From positions 124,001-188,000 of the forward strand of contig NZ_MDEN01000060.1 of NCBI RefSeq assembly GCF_001705435.1: DNA of 64,000 bases, in the 5' to 3' direction. Within the stretch, counting starts at the first letter, position 1. Each line of letters opens with the position of its first letter. Source of the stretch: Pseudomonas graminis. Its GTDB lineage: Bacteria; Pseudomonadota; Gammaproteobacteria; Pseudomonadales; Pseudomonadaceae. The notes under the pieces are model-generated. The model was given only the letters and a program-made list of their open reading frames with translations, searched no databases and was not told where the DNA came from. Below, piece after piece: positions 10,133 to 19,662 of this stretch. A program made the translations under genes and the position numbers.

Positions 10133-11416
10133 ATGTCCCGTTCTGAAACCCTGTTCGCCAACGCCCAGAAACACATCCCCGGCGGCGTCAACTCGCCGGT
10201 CCGCGCCTTCAAAAGCGTCGGTGGCACGCCGCTGTTCTTCAAGCACGCGGTGGGCGCCTACGTCACCGATGAAGACGACAAGCGTTACGTCGATTACGTA
10301 GGCTCGTGGGGCCCGATGATTCTGGGCCACAGCCACCCGGACGTGCTCGACGCCGTGCGCAAGCAGTTGGAACACGGTCTGTCGTACGGCGCGCCGACGG
10401 CGATGGAAACCGAGATGGCCGATCTGGTCTGCTCGATCGTGCCGTCGATGGAAATGGTGCGCATGGTCAGCTCCGGCACCGAAGCGACCATGAGCGCGAT
10501 CCGTCTGGCCCGTGGTTTTACCGGTCGGGACAGCATCATCAAATTCGAGGGCTGCTACCACGGCCACTCCGACAGCCTGCTGGTGAAAGCCGGTTCGGGG
10601 GCACTGACCCTGGGCGTACCGAGTTCGCCCGGCGTACCGGCGGCGTTCGCCAAGCACACGCTGACCTTGCCGTTCAACGACATCGACGCGGTCAAGACGA
10701 TGCTGGCTGACGTTGGCCAGGAAGTGGCGTGCATCATCGTCGAGCCGGTGGCGGGCAACATGAACTGCGTGCCGCCCGCGCCGGGTTTCCTGCAAGGCCT
10801 GCGCGAGGCCTGCGACGAACATGGCGTGGTGCTGATTTTCGATGAAGTGATGACCGGTTTCCGCGTTGCCCTCGGCGGCGCGCAGGCGTACTACGGCGTG
10901 AAGCCGGACCTGAGCACCTTCGGCAAGATCATCGGCGGCGGCATGCCGGTTGGCTGCTTCGGCGGCAAGCGCGAAATCATGTCGCACATCGCGCCGCTGG
11001 GCCCGGTATATCAGGCCGGCACTCTGTCGGGTAACCCGCTGGCGATGGCGGCGGGTCTGACCACCCTGCGCCTGATCAGCCGCCCGGGTTTCCACGACGA
11101 ACTGACTGCCTTCACCACGCGCCTGCTGGAAGGCCTGCAACAGCGCGCCGACGCCGCCGGCATCCCGTTCGTGACCACCCAGGCGGGCGGCATGTTCGGC
11201 CTGTACTTCAGCGACGCTAAAGAAATCGTCACCTTCCAGGACGTGATGACCAGCGACGCCAATCGCTTCAAGCAGTTCTTCCACCTGATGCTGGAAGGCG
11301 GCGTGTACCTGGCGCCAAGCGCCTTCGAGGCCGGCTTCACCTCCATCGCCCACGGTGACGCGGAGTTGCAGCAGACGCTGGACGCGGCAGAAAAGGCGTT
11401 TGCTCAACTGAAATGA
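10133..11416 (+). CDS. hemL: Glutamate-1-semialdehyde 2,1-aminomutase
   Basis: PLP enzyme converting glutamate-1-semialdehyde to 5-aminolevulinate, the second step of the C5 haem pathway. 427 residues. It shows [13 protein letters not shown] at the N-terminus, [45 protein letters not shown], and the PLP lysine in [14 protein letters not shown]. The start ATG at 10133 is preceded by AGAGA. It is the last gene of the thiD-thiE-hemL run; a 7-bp hairpin (CGGGCGG/CCGCCCG) lies just past its stop. Confidence 0.97.
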   Translation: MSRSETLFANAQKHIPGGVNSPVRAFKSVGGTPLFFKHAVGAYVTDEDDKRYVDYVGSWGPMILGHSHPDVLDAVRKQLEHGLSYGAPTAMETEMADLVCSIVPSMEMVRMVSSGTEATMSAIRLARGFTGRDSIIKFEGCYHGHSDSLLVKAGSGALTLGVPSSPGVPAAFAKHTLTLPFNDIDAVKTMLADVGQEVACIIVEPVAGNMNCVPPAPGFLQGLREACDEHGVVLIFDEVMTGFRVALGGAQAYYGVKPDLSTFGKIIGGGMPVGCFGGKREIMSHIAPLGPVYQAGTLSGNPLAMAAGLTTLRLISRPGFHDELTAFTTRLLEGLQQRADAAGIPFVTTQAGGMFGLYFSDAKEIVTFQDVMTSDANRFKQFFHLMLEGGVYLAPSAFEAGFTSIAHGDAELQQTLDAAEKAFAQLK

Positions 11417-11520
11417 CCGGCAGACCGGGCGGAACGGATGCCGCCCGAGTGTCTACGGCCTGGTCAACCGCCCTGAATTCAGGTCTATCAAGTCCGCGCA
11501 GCAGAAAATCAGTAAAGACT

Positions 11521-11550
11521 TTGTAAGGTTGCCCTCGCTTATTTCATAAT
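11521..11550 (+). promoter_or_regulatory. Candidate sigma-70 promoter for the Sel1 gene
   Basis: TTGTAA (11521-11526) and CATAAT (11545-11550) with an 18-base spacer, 65 bases before the Sel1-protein start. Confidence 0.35.
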
Positions 11551-11614
11551 GCGCAGCCAGCACGTTTCGCTGGACGGGCATGCCCGCACCTTTTTCAGAG
11601 GTAAGTCGACTTCC

Positions 11615-12181
11615 ATGAATCGCACCGGCCGCACCCTTGCATTGGGCTGCCTGTTGCTTCTTCATCCCCTGCTGGCTAATGCAGGTGGCAACTCGTTGTT
11701 GATCCCGGCGGTGGGTCGTTGCACCCTCGATACCCAGCCAGACAACCTGCCAGCAGCGTTGTCCGCTTGTCAGCAGGCGGCTCAGGATGGGGATGCGCAG
11801 GCGCAATACGAGTTGGGGGAGTTCTATTACGAGGGCAAAAGTGCGCCACGTGACTTGCCCCAGGCACTCAACTATTTCGAAAAAGCTTCATTGCAGGGCC
11901 ATGCCCAGGCGCAGTACCAGCTGGGCTTGATGTTCTTTCGTGGCGAAGGGGTGCAGGCCAACAACATTCAGGCGTATATCGTGCTGAAGATGGCGGCGGT
12001 CAACGGTTCGGAAGATGCACTGGACCAGGCGGATGAAGTGTCGGCACAGATGAAGCGCGAGGATCTCGAAGTGGCCACGCAAGTGCTCGGGCAGATCTTC
12101 CGCAAATACCTGCTGGAGCTGCAAACCGCTGAAGGACGCACACCGTTCGCGCCCTTCCCTGCCGACAGCGTCAAGCCCTGA
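11615..12181 (+). CDS. Exported Sel1-repeat (TPR-like) protein
   Basis: 188 residues starting at ATG 11615, with AGAGGTAA nine bases upstream. An N-terminal signal peptide (TLALGCLLLLHPLLANA) is followed by two clear Sel1 repeats: AQAQYELGEFYYEGKSAPRDLPQALNYFEKAS in its parts, and the following AQAQYQLGLMFFRGEGVQANNIQAYIVLKMAA. A predicted helical tail closes the protein. Sel1 repeats form helix-turn-helix solenoids that bind proteins. The role is unknown; a periplasmic scaffold is the likely reading. It is divergent in function from its neighbours hemL and the DUF1820 gene. Confidence 0.8.
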   Translation: MNRTGRTLALGCLLLLHPLLANAGGNSLLIPAVGRCTLDTQPDNLPAALSACQQAAQDGDAQAQYELGEFYYEGKSAPRDLPQALNYFEKASLQGHAQAQYQLGLMFFRGEGVQANNIQAYIVLKMAAVNGSEDALDQADEVSAQMKREDLEVATQVLGQIFRKYLLELQTAEGRTPFAPFPADSVKP

Positions 12182-12235
12182 TCCCGGTGTTATTGCCGAT
12201 CGCCTGTCCGGTATCGGCTACTTGTAGACCGTCGG

Positions 12236-12562
12236 TTACTTGTCCGGCATGGGCATCGGAAACGGCATGACGTTGCCGGTGTGACGCGCCTCGGTGATCT
12301 TCGCTGTGCCCATCCGCTCGACTTCATCGATCCGCACGATCGAGTGCATCGGCACGAAGCTGCGTACAACACCATCGAACTGCGCCTTCAGCTTCTCTTC
12401 ACTCGGGTCGACCACCACGGTGGTGCGCTCGCCGAAGACGAATTCTTCCACTTCCAGAAAACCCCACAGATCGCTCTGATAGATCTGTTTGGCGTACATC
12501 TCGAACACCTGTCCCTGGTTGAGAAAAATCACCTTGTAGATTGGAGCTTCGCGTTTGGTCAT
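12236..12562 (-). CDS. DUF1820 family protein
   Basis: 108 residues, full length for this gammaproteobacterial family of unknown function. Characteristic stretches are IYKVIFLNQGQVFEMYAKQ, QSDLWGFLEVEEFVFGE and SIVRIDEVERMGTAKI. It is predicted to be a small, mostly beta protein without signal or membrane segments. It faces the Sel1 gene tail to tail and miaB head to head; this position beside miaB is frequent in Pseudomonas. Confidence 0.85.
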   Translation of the reverse strand: MTKREAPIYKVIFLNQGQVFEMYAKQIYQSDLWGFLEVEEFVFGERTTVVVDPSEEKLKAQFDGVVRSFVPMHSIVRIDEVERMGTAKITEARHTGNVMPFPMPMPDK

Positions 12563-12653
12563 AACAGGCAGGCAGTGGTCAGCGTTTTGAAAAGGGCGCG
12601 AACTATAGCATGCCGCTGGTTAGACGACGCTAGGAAGCCGGGGCCCGCATCCC

Positions 12654-12659
12654 TATAAT
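12654..12659 (+). promoter_or_regulatory. Consensus -10 element of the miaB promoter
   Basis: TATAAT at 12654-12659, 35 bases before the miaB ATG. The matching -35 is weak (around TTAGAC at 12620 or TAGGAA at 12631). Confidence 0.4.
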
Positions 12660-12693
12660 GCGCGGTTCTTTGAATCACCTGATGAACCCGCGC

Positions 12694-14022
12694 ATGGCCA
12701 AGAAGCTTTACATCGAAACCCACGGCTGCCAGATGAACGAGTACGACAGCTCGCGCATGGTCGATCTGCTGGGCGAACATCAAGCACTGGAAGTCACCGC
12801 ACGGGCGGAAGACGCCGACGTCATCCTGCTCAACACCTGTTCAATCCGCGAGCGGGCGCAGGATCGGGTGTACTCCCAGCTTGGCCGCTGGCGGGAACTG
12901 AAGCTGGCGAACCCGGAAATGGTCATCGCCGTCGGTGGCTGCGTGGCGAGTCAGGAAGGCGCGGCCATCCGCGACCGCGCACCGTACGTCGACGTGGTAT
13001 TCGGCCCGCAGACCCTGCACCGCCTGCCGGAAATGATCGACGCGGCGCGCATCACGCGCCTGCCCCAGGTTGACGTCTCGTTTCCCGAAATCGAAAAATT
13101 CGACCACCTGCCCGAGCCCCGTGTCGATGGCCCGAGCGCTTATGTGTCGGTCATGGAAGGCTGCAGCAAATACTGCACGTTCTGCGTGGTGCCTTACACC
13201 CGTGGCGAAGAAGTCAGCCGGCCGTTCGACGACGTCATTAACGAGGTGCTTCATCTGGCCGAAAACGGCGTGCGTGAAGTGACCCTGCTGGGCCAGAACG
13301 TCAACGGCTATCGCGGCACAACCCACGACGGGCGCCTCGCTGATCTGGCCGAATTGATCCGCGTGGTTGCAGCCATCGACGGCATCGACCGCATTCGCTA
13401 CACCACCTCGCACCCGCTGGAATTCTCCGACAGCCTGATTCAAGCCCACGCCGAAGTGCCGGAACTGGTGAAGCATCTGCATTTGCCCGTGCAATCAGGT
13501 TCTGACCGGATTCTTGCAGCGATGAAACGCAATCACACCGTGCTCGAATACAAGTCACGCCTGCGCAAGCTGCGCGCGGCGGTACCGGACATCTGCATCA
13601 GCTCCGACTTCATCGTCGGCTTCCCGGGCGAAACCGAGAAGGATCACCTGCAAACCATGAAGCTGGTGGAAGACGTCGGCATGGATTTCTCCTACTCCTT
13701 CGTTTACAGCGCGCGCCCCGGCACGCCCGCGGCCGATCTGCCCGACGACACGTCGGAAGAAGTGAAGAAAGAACGCCTCAAGCAGCTGCAGGACCTGATC
13801 AACCGTCAGGGTCTGGACATCAGCCGCAAGATGGCCGGCACCGTGCAGCGCATTCTGGTCACCGACTATTCGAAGAAGGACCCCGGTGAATTGCAGGGCC
13901 GTACCGAGAACAACCGGATCGTCAATTTCCGTTGCGACAACCCCCGGCTGATCGGCCAGTTCACCGACGTGTACATCGACAGCGCCCAACCCCACTCGCT
14001 CCGCGGGTCGTTGTTGCAATAA
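12694..14022 (+). CDS. miaB: tRNA-2-methylthio-N6-dimethylallyladenosine synthase
   Basis: Radical-SAM methylthiotransferase that modifies i6A37 of tRNAs reading U-starting codons. 442 residues. The N-terminal UPF0004 domain carries its three cluster cysteines in [19 protein letters not shown] and [11 protein letters not shown]. The radical-SAM CxxxCxxC is [17 protein letters not shown], and a C-terminal TRAM domain (about 375-440) closes it. The start is the ATG at 12694, giving [15 protein letters not shown]; the open frame begins 12 codons earlier. Confidence 0.97.
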   Translation: MAKKLYIETHGCQMNEYDSSRMVDLLGEHQALEVTARAEDADVILLNTCSIRERAQDRVYSQLGRWRELKLANPEMVIAVGGCVASQEGAAIRDRAPYVDVVFGPQTLHRLPEMIDAARITRLPQVDVSFPEIEKFDHLPEPRVDGPSAYVSVMEGCSKYCTFCVVPYTRGEEVSRPFDDVINEVLHLAENGVREVTLLGQNVNGYRGTTHDGRLADLAELIRVVAAIDGIDRIRYTTSHPLEFSDSLIQAHAEVPELVKHLHLPVQSGSDRILAAMKRNHTVLEYKSRLRKLRAAVPDICISSDFIVGFPGETEKDHLQTMKLVEDVGMDFSYSFVYSARPGTPAADLPDDTSEEVKKERLKQLQDLINRQGLDISRKMAGTVQRILVTDYSKKDPGELQGRTENNRIVNFRCDNPRLIGQFTDVYIDSAQPHSLRGSLLQ

Positions 14023-14284
14023 GCCAAAAGCGCCCCAATGTAATCGTCACGTCTATTTTTTCGTGCAGGCCCAAGCGTTGAATCAGGTGCCGGACAGCCG
14101 CCATACGTCGGCTGCACCGGCCCGCGATTCGGCGCACGGGCCCGGCGGGCTGTCTGCCAAAGGGCATCCTGCCGGGCGTCTGCTGACCTCATTTACCCAT
14201 TAGTGCGCGAACCCTTCCGGACACTGCCTGCAGGGGTTATCCTTCACGTCACTTCACATTGCCGTCGGGCGGCCCAAAACCACT

Positions 14285-15301
14285 TTGAACGCACCTATCG
14301 AACCACATCGCTTCAGCCTCGAACCTATCGAGGCTCACCGCTTCGCCAATCTGTGCGGGCAATTCGACGAGCATTTGCGCTTGATCGAACAGCGCCTGGA
14401 CATCGAGATCCGCAATCGCGGAGGCCAGTTCGAGATGATCGGCGAGCGCAAACAAACCACCTCGGCAGAGAACCTGCTGCGCCGGCTGTATCGGGAAACG
14501 AAAGCGACCGAACTGTCCCCGGACATGGTCCATCTGTTTCTGCAGGAATCCGGCGTCGAAGAGCTGGACAACCACCCTGCTGCCGAGGTCGGCGTCGCTT
14601 TGCGTACCAAGAAAGGCATGATTCGCCCCCGTGGCTTGAATCAGCAGCGGTACGTGAAGGAAATCCTCGCCAACGACATCAACTTCGGCATCGGCCCGGC
14701 CGGTACCGGCAAGACCTATCTGGCGGTGGCCGCTGCGGTGGATGCGCTTGAGCGCGAGACCATCCGCCGCATTCTGCTGGTGCGTCCTGCCGTAGAAGCG
14801 GGCGAAAAGCTCGGCTTCCTGCCCGGCGATCTGTCCCAGAAAATCGACCCGTACCTGCGCCCGCTGTATGACGCGCTGTACGAAATGCTCGGCTTCGAAT
14901 ACGTCGCCAAGCTGATCGAGAAGCAGGTGATCGAAGTCGCGCCGCTGGCGTACATGCGCGGTCGTACCCTTAATAACAGCTTCATCATTCTCGACGAGAG
15001 TCAGAACACCACCGTCGAGCAGATGAAAATGTTCCTGACCCGTATCGGCTTCGGCTCCACGGCCGTGATCACCGGTGACGTGACCCAGATCGACTTGCCC
15101 AAGGGCACGAAATCCGGTCTGAACCACGTCATTGAAGTGCTCAAGGACGTGCCGGGCATCAGCTTCACCCACTTCAAGCCCAAGGACGTCGTGCGCCACC
15201 CGCTGGTGCAGCGCATCGTCGAAGCCTACGAGCGCTACGAAGAACGCACCGACAACCCGGCCGCTCCCCACGGTTCACCGGACACTCGCCGCGATGCTTG
15301 A
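14285..15301 (+). CDS. ybeZ: PhoH-like ATPase YbeZ
   Basis: 338 residues with a TTG start giving [10 protein letters not shown], the usual N-terminus in this genus as I recall; no ATG fits. An N-terminal KH-like region precedes the PhoH P-loop domain with Walker [12 protein letters not shown] (about residue 138), [20 protein letters not shown], and Walker [12 protein letters not shown]. It is an RNA-associated ATPase and works with YbeY in ribosome and RNA quality control. Its end overlaps ybeY by eight bases, so the two are probably translationally coupled. The 262 bases upstream hold no gene I can see. Confidence 0.93.
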   Translation: MNAPIEPHRFSLEPIEAHRFANLCGQFDEHLRLIEQRLDIEIRNRGGQFEMIGERKQTTSAENLLRRLYRETKATELSPDMVHLFLQESGVEELDNHPAAEVGVALRTKKGMIRPRGLNQQRYVKEILANDINFGIGPAGTGKTYLAVAAAVDALERETIRRILLVRPAVEAGEKLGFLPGDLSQKIDPYLRPLYDALYEMLGFEYVAKLIEKQVIEVAPLAYMRGRTLNNSFIILDESQNTTVEQMKMFLTRIGFGSTAVITGDVTQIDLPKGTKSGLNHVIEVLKDVPGISFTHFKPKDVVRHPLVQRIVEAYERYEERTDNPAAPHGSPDTRRDA

Positions 15302-15824
15302 GCTGGATCTGCAACTTGCGAGTCAGGCCAGCGCCCCGAGCGAAGCCCAGTTCCGCCTCTGGTGTGAAATGGGCCTGCGCCAGCGTTCGGCTGACTCGGA
15401 ACTGACCATTCGCCTCGTCGACGAAGCGGAAGGCCGAGAGCTGAACAACACGTGGCGGCACAAGGATTACGCCACCAACGTGTTGTCGTTTCCTGCCGAC
15501 GTCCCCGACGAGATGCTGGACATTCTGTTGCTGGGCGATCTGGTCATCTGCGTGCCTGTGGTCACCCGTGAAGCCGCTGAACAGGGCAAATCACTGGATG
15601 CCCATTGGGCGCATCTGGTGATTCATGGTTGCCTGCATCTGTTGGGCTACGATCACATCGATGATGACGAAGCGGAAGAGATGGAAGCGCTGGAACGGGA
15701 GTTGCTAGCAGAACTTGGCTATCCGGATCCCTACGCGGACGACGAACCTGTCGACGCTGTTCATTCAGAAGCATCGCATTCCGATACACCCCATTTAGAA
15801 ACATCAGCCAAGGACCACGAGTAA
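15294..15824 (+). CDS. ybeY: Endoribonuclease YbeY
   Basis: Zn-dependent endoribonuclease needed for 16S rRNA 3' maturation and ribosome quality control. 176 residues. The zinc site [11 protein letters not shown] (H-x3-H-x5-H) is intact. [19 protein letters not shown] is the other family hallmark. The C-terminal tail is acidic and His/Ser-rich and extends about 20 residues past the usual core. ATG 15294 overlaps ybeZ; corC follows after five bases. Confidence 0.95.
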   Translation: MLELDLQLASQASAPSEAQFRLWCEMGLRQRSADSELTIRLVDEAEGRELNNTWRHKDYATNVLSFPADVPDEMLDILLLGDLVICVPVVTREAAEQGKSLDAHWAHLVIHGCLHLLGYDHIDDDEAEEMEALERELLAELGYPDPYADDEPVDAVHSEASHSDTPHLETSAKDHE

Positions 15825-15829
15825 GGGCT

Positions 15830-16672
15830 ATGAGCGAAGACCGATCGAGCAACGGGCAAAAGTCATGGTTGGGCAAACTGACCCAGGCATTTGCCCATGA
15901 GCCGAAAAACCGTCAGGAGCTATTGGAGCTGCTGCGCGAAGCCCATCAGAACAAGCTGCTGGACAGTGAAGCGCTGGCCATCGTCGAGGGCGCTATCCAG
16001 GTCGCCGACCTGCAGGTCCGCGACATCATGGTGCCGCGTTCGCAGATGATCAGCATCAAGGCCAGCCAGACCCCGCGCGAATTCCTGCCGGCCGTGATCG
16101 ATTCGGCGCACTCGCGCTACCCGGTCATCGGCGAAAGCCACGATGACGTGCTGGGCGTATTGCTCGCCAAGGACCTGCTGCCGCTGATTCTCAAGGAAGA
16201 CGGTGGCAGCGGCGACGTGAAAAGCCTGCTGCGCCCGGCGACCTTCGTCCCTGAATCCAAGCGTCTGAACGTGCTGTTGCGGGAATTCCGCGCCAACCAC
16301 AATCACATGGCCATCGTCATCGACGAATACGGCGGCGTCGCAGGTCTGGTGACCATCGAAGACGTGCTCGAGCAAATCGTCGGCGACATCGAAGACGAGC
16401 ACGACGTCGAGGAAGACAGCTACATCAAGCCGCTGCCCAGTGGCGATTTCCTGGTCAAGGCGCTGACCCCGATCGAGAGCTTCAACGAGTTCTTCGACAG
16501 CGGGTTCTCCGATGACGAATTCGACACCGTCGGCGGTCTGGTGATGAATGCGTTCGGGCATCTGCCCAAGCGTAATGAAATCACCGAAATCGGCGCGTAC
16601 CGTTTCCGCATCCTGAATGCCGACAGCCGTCGTATTCACTTGCTGCGCCTGAGCCCGATCAACCGCACGTAA
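15830..16672 (+). CDS. corC: CorC/HlyC-type CBS-domain protein (YbeX)
   Basis: 280 residues and no membrane segment. Two CBS domains (about 65-190; VRDIMVPRSQMISI, SRYPVIGESHDDVLGVL, HMAIVIDEYGGVAGLVTIEDVLEQIVGDIEDEHD) are followed by a C-terminal transporter-associated CorC_HlyC domain (about 205-280). It is classed with magnesium and cobalt efflux; recent work on YbeX links it to magnesium and ribosome metabolism, matching its place in the ybeZ-ybeY-ybeX-lnt operon. Confidence 0.93.
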   Translation: MSEDRSSNGQKSWLGKLTQAFAHEPKNRQELLELLREAHQNKLLDSEALAIVEGAIQVADLQVRDIMVPRSQMISIKASQTPREFLPAVIDSAHSRYPVIGESHDDVLGVLLAKDLLPLILKEDGGSGDVKSLLRPATFVPESKRLNVLLREFRANHNHMAIVIDEYGGVAGLVTIEDVLEQIVGDIEDEHDVEEDSYIKPLPSGDFLVKALTPIESFNEFFDSGFSDDEFDTVGGLVMNAFGHLPKRNEITEIGAYRFRILNADSRRIHLLRLSPINRT

Positions 16673-16698
16673 TGCCCTACCCGCTTTAAGGAATGTAA

Positions 16699-18219
16699 AT
16701 GCGCTGGATCACCCGCCCCGGCTGGCCCGGTAACCTGCTGGCCATGGTGGCCGGCGCGTTGATTACCCTGGCCCTGGCACCGTTCGATATCTGGCCCCTG
16801 GCGATTGTCGCGCTGGTGGTTTTCTATCTCGGTCTGCGTGACCTCACACCGCGTCAGGCCCTCTGGCGCGGCTGGTCCTACGGGTTCGGCCTGTTCGGCG
16901 GCGGCACCAGCTGGATTTACGTCAGCATCCACACCTATGGCGAGGCGCCGGTCTGGCTGGCGGCTTTCCTGATGGTGCTGTTCTGCGCAGCGGTGGCGTT
17001 CTTCTTCGCCCTGCCGGCGTGGATCTGGGCCCGCTGGATCCGCCGCAACGAAGCGCCGCTGGCAGACTCACTGGCCTTCGCGGCCCTGTGGTTCGGCCAG
17101 GAGATGTTTCGCGGCTGGTTCCTCACCGGTTTCCCCTGGCTTTATTCCGGCTACAGTCAATTGGACGGCCCTCTCAAAGGACTCGCGCCACTGGGCGGCA
17201 TGTGGCTGATCTCCTTTGTGCTCGCCCTGAGTGCCGCGCTGCTGTGCAATCTGCCTCGTTTGCGCACCCGCGCGCCAAAATTGGCGGCAGGCATTGCGTT
17301 GCTGCTGGCGCCATGGGTTGCCGGGCTGGCGCTGAAGCATCACGCCTGGACCGAGCCTGCCGGCAAGCCACTGACCGTCGCAGCCATGCAGGGCAACGTC
17401 GAACAGAGCATGAAGTGGGACCCGGCGGCGCTCAACGCGCAACTGGCGCTGTACCGCGACATGACGTTCACCTCGAAGAAAGCTGACCTGATCATCTGGC
17501 CGGAAACCGCCGTGCCGGTGCTCAAGGAATCGGTCGAAGGCTACCTGTCGGTGATGGGCAAGTTTGCGGCCGAGCGCGATTCGGCGCTGATCACCGGCGT
17601 GCCACTGCGAGAGAAAGGCACCCATGGGGAATACCGTTACTACAACGCCATTACCGTAACCGGTGAAGGCGATGGCACTTACCTGAAGCAGAAGCTCGTG
17701 CCATTTGGTGAGTACGTGCCGTTGCAGGACCTGCTGCGGGGGTTGATCGGGTTCTTCAACCTGCCGATGTCCGACTTTGCGCGCGGCCCGTCCGGGCAAG
17801 CGCTGTTGCAGGCCAAGGGTTATGAGATCGCGCCGTTCATTTGCTATGAAGTGGTGTACCCGGAGTTCGCCGCAGGGCTGTCGGCGCAAAGCGATCTGCT
17901 GCTGACGGTGAGCAATGACACGTGGTTCGGCACCTCGATCGGTCCGCTGCAGCACTTGCAGATGGCGCAGATGCGCGCCCTGGAAGCCGGCCGCTGGATG
18001 ATCCGCGCCACCAACAACGGCGTCAGCGCGCTGATCGACCCGTTCGGCGAAATCACTACCACCGTGCCGCAGTTCGAGCGCGCCGTGATGTACGGCGAAG
18101 TCACCCCGATGCAAAACCTCACGCCGTACCTGCACTGGCGCTCGTGGCCGTTGATCGTGCTGTCACTGCTGCTGATCGGCTGGGCGTTCTTCGCAGGTCG
18201 GATGGCGAAGGCGGTGTGA
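16699..18219 (+). CDS. lnt: Apolipoprotein N-acyltransferase
   Basis: Third enzyme of lipoprotein maturation; transfers an acyl chain to the N-terminal cysteine at the inner membrane. 506 residues. About six membrane helices fill the first 215 residues and one closes the C-terminus (LIVLSLLLIGWAFF). The nitrilase domain between them carries the Glu-Lys-Cys triad: WPETAVP, KQKLVPFGEYVPL, and FICYEVVYPE. It is the last gene of the ybeZ operon and is followed by REPINs. Confidence 0.97.
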   Translation: MRWITRPGWPGNLLAMVAGALITLALAPFDIWPLAIVALVVFYLGLRDLTPRQALWRGWSYGFGLFGGGTSWIYVSIHTYGEAPVWLAAFLMVLFCAAVAFFFALPAWIWARWIRRNEAPLADSLAFAALWFGQEMFRGWFLTGFPWLYSGYSQLDGPLKGLAPLGGMWLISFVLALSAALLCNLPRLRTRAPKLAAGIALLLAPWVAGLALKHHAWTEPAGKPLTVAAMQGNVEQSMKWDPAALNAQLALYRDMTFTSKKADLIIWPETAVPVLKESVEGYLSVMGKFAAERDSALITGVPLREKGTHGEYRYYNAITVTGEGDGTYLKQKLVPFGEYVPLQDLLRGLIGFFNLPMSDFARGPSGQALLQAKGYEIAPFICYEVVYPEFAAGLSAQSDLLLTVSNDTWFGTSIGPLQHLQMAQMRALEAGRWMIRATNNGVSALIDPFGEITTTVPQFERAVMYGEVTPMQNLTPYLHWRSWPLIVLSLLLIGWAFFAGRMAKAV

Positions 18220-18304
18220 GCCCTCGAGCGCAGCCAGCTCCGCTGACTGCGCTTGGTCCTACAACTGGCCTGCACCCGCCTGACTGAATGCACGCGGACC
18301 ATTA

Positions 18305-18397
18305 GTGGGACCGGCTTCAGCCAGGAAGAGGCCGGCACGAACACCATCAAACATGCGGTGTGTCACCTGACGCTTTCCCGGCTAAAGCCGGTCCCAC
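18305..18397. repeat. REPIN copy 1 (93 bp, class A)
   Basis: Starts GTGGGACCGGCTTCAGCC and ends with the inverted arm GGCTAAAGCCGGTCCCAC; the centre reads ...AACACCATCAAACATGCGGTG.... It is exactly the same length as copies at 18524, 19330 and 19505. The bases before and after it belong to a larger repeat unit: copies 1 and 2 start 219 bases apart and share flanking sequence. Confidence 0.9.
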
Positions 18398-18523
18398 ATT
18401 AAACCGCAGCCAGTCTCACCGAATGCGGACGGTCCCACCATTGAGCCACAGCCAGTCCCGCTGACCGCGCGCGATCCTACAATTGGGCCTGCACCCGCCT
18501 GAATGAATGCACGCGGACTATTA

Positions 18524-18616
18524 GTGGGACCGGCTTTAGCCGGGAAGAAGCCGGCACGAACACCATCAAATATGCGGTGTGACACCCGACGCTTTCCCGG
18601 CTAAAGCCGGTCCCAC
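18524..18616. repeat. REPIN copy 2 (93 bp, class A)
   Basis: Same 93-base element as copy 1 with a few substitutions. A degenerate third unit, with the flank conserved but the REPIN shrunk to GTGGGACAGCTAAAGGCAGTCCCAC, follows at about 18743-18767, directly before the 3' end of the RAYT gene. The space between lnt and the RAYT gene is entirely made of these repeats. Confidence 0.9.
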
Positions 18617-18749
18617 AATAAATCTCGCCAGTCCCGCTGACTGCGCACAGTCGCACCATTGAGCCTCAGCCAGCCCCGCTGACTGCTTGAGGTCTCACAG
18701 TTGGCCTGCACCAGCCTGATTGAACGCACGCGGTCTATTAGTGGGACAG

Positions 18750-19226
18750 CTAAAGGCAGTCCCACTCAAGCATCCATTCGCAGTCCCACAGTGGATAGTC
18801 CCCCCGGTGCATCACCAGGCCTGCTCGAATCGGGTTGTTAATGACATAGCGAGCCATTTCGACGAGCTCCTCATCGGCCCTGACCCCATGATCGTGATAA
18901 CCCTTCTGCCATGTCATTTTTTTTGCGCCATGTGCCTTGTTCACTGCGAAAGCGGTTCTGCCCTTCAGCGCTTGCATGAGCGCAGGCAGTGATCCTGACT
19001 TGAGTTCAAACAGCCAATGCAGATGATCGGGCATAACCACCCAGGCGAATGAGTGCACAACGCCTGAGTCGTGCAAACGTTTCATTTCCTGAACCGCTAG
19101 GCGGCCTATTTGAATATTACTGAACAGAGGGGCGCGATCCTTCACCACAGAGGTTACGAGATAGACGTTCCCCTGTTGGGAATATCGACCGATACGCAAA
19201 GACCGTTCATGTTTGCTTCCATACAT
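18750..19226 (-). CDS. REP-associated tyrosine transposase (RAYT)
   Basis: 158-residue Y1/HUH single-strand transposase of the RAYT type, related to IS200/IS605 TnpA. Key residues are visible: the HUH pair in MPDHLHWLFEL (H68, H70) and the catalytic tyrosine Y127 in ARYVINNPIRAGL. WQKGYHDHGVR is typical of RAYTs rather than of IS200. ATG 19226 has GGGAGAG upstream. RAYTs are single-copy host genes thought to mobilise or maintain the REPINs that flank them, here two full REPINs on each side. The catalytic residues are intact, so it is probably active. Confidence 0.93.
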   Translation of the reverse strand: MYGSKHERSLRIGRYSQQGNVYLVTSVVKDRAPLFSNIQIGRLAVQEMKRLHDSGVVHSFAWVVMPDHLHWLFELKSGSLPALMQALKGRTAFAVNKAHGAKKMTWQKGYHDHGVRADEELVEMARYVINNPIRAGLVMHRGDYPLWDCEWMLEWDCL

Positions 19227-19329
19227 TTCGCCGCTCTCCCTCGTTGTGAAGGCGAACAGTAAAAGCAGTGAAACGCTTTACCTAGGGTGAGTGGGTATCG
19301 AGAGATGTCTGGTGAATGATGACATCCCT

Positions 19330-19422
19330 GCGGGACCGGCTTCAGCCGGGAAGAGGCCCGCATGAACACCATCAAACATGCAGTGTGACACCCGACGCCT
19401 TCCCGGCTAAAACCGGTCCCAC
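19330..19422. repeat. REPIN copy 3 (93 bp, class A)
   Basis: Same element on the 5' side of the RAYT gene; the left arm begins GCGGGACC instead of GTGGGACC and the right arm reads AAAACCGGTCCCAC, so both arms carry a small change. Confidence 0.9.
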
Positions 19423-19504
19423 AATAAATCGCAGCCATTCCCGCTGACCGCACGCGACCCTACAATTGGGCTGCACCCGCCTGACTTAATGCATGCGGTC
19501 ATGA

Positions 19505-19597
19505 GTGGGACCGGCTTCAGCCGGGAAGAGGCCCGAATGAACACCATCAAATATGCGGTGTGACACCTGACGCTTTCCCGGCTAAAGCCGGTCCCAC
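19505..19597. repeat. REPIN copy 4 (93 bp, class A)
   Basis: Intact 93-base element. Copies 3 and 4 start 175 bases apart and share flanking sequence with copies 1 and 2, so the RAYT gene sits inside a tandem REPIN array. Nothing else is visible between the RAYT start and the ydcF-like stop. Confidence 0.9.
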
Positions 19598-19662
19598 TAA
19601 CAGCGTGCGCGGTGTCAGGGGATACGCGCTTTGACAGCGGGACCGAACGCCTGCTGCTCAGC

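Noticed and set aside
14203..14751. 182-codon plus-strand frame over the start of ybeZ
   Set aside because: It is out of frame with the P-loop ATPase and Arg/Pro-rich as expected for a shadow frame.
18750..19226. RAYT as an insertion sequence
   Set aside because: There are no IS ends or target duplications, and the HUH protein has RAYT motifs; it is a domesticated REP-linked gene.
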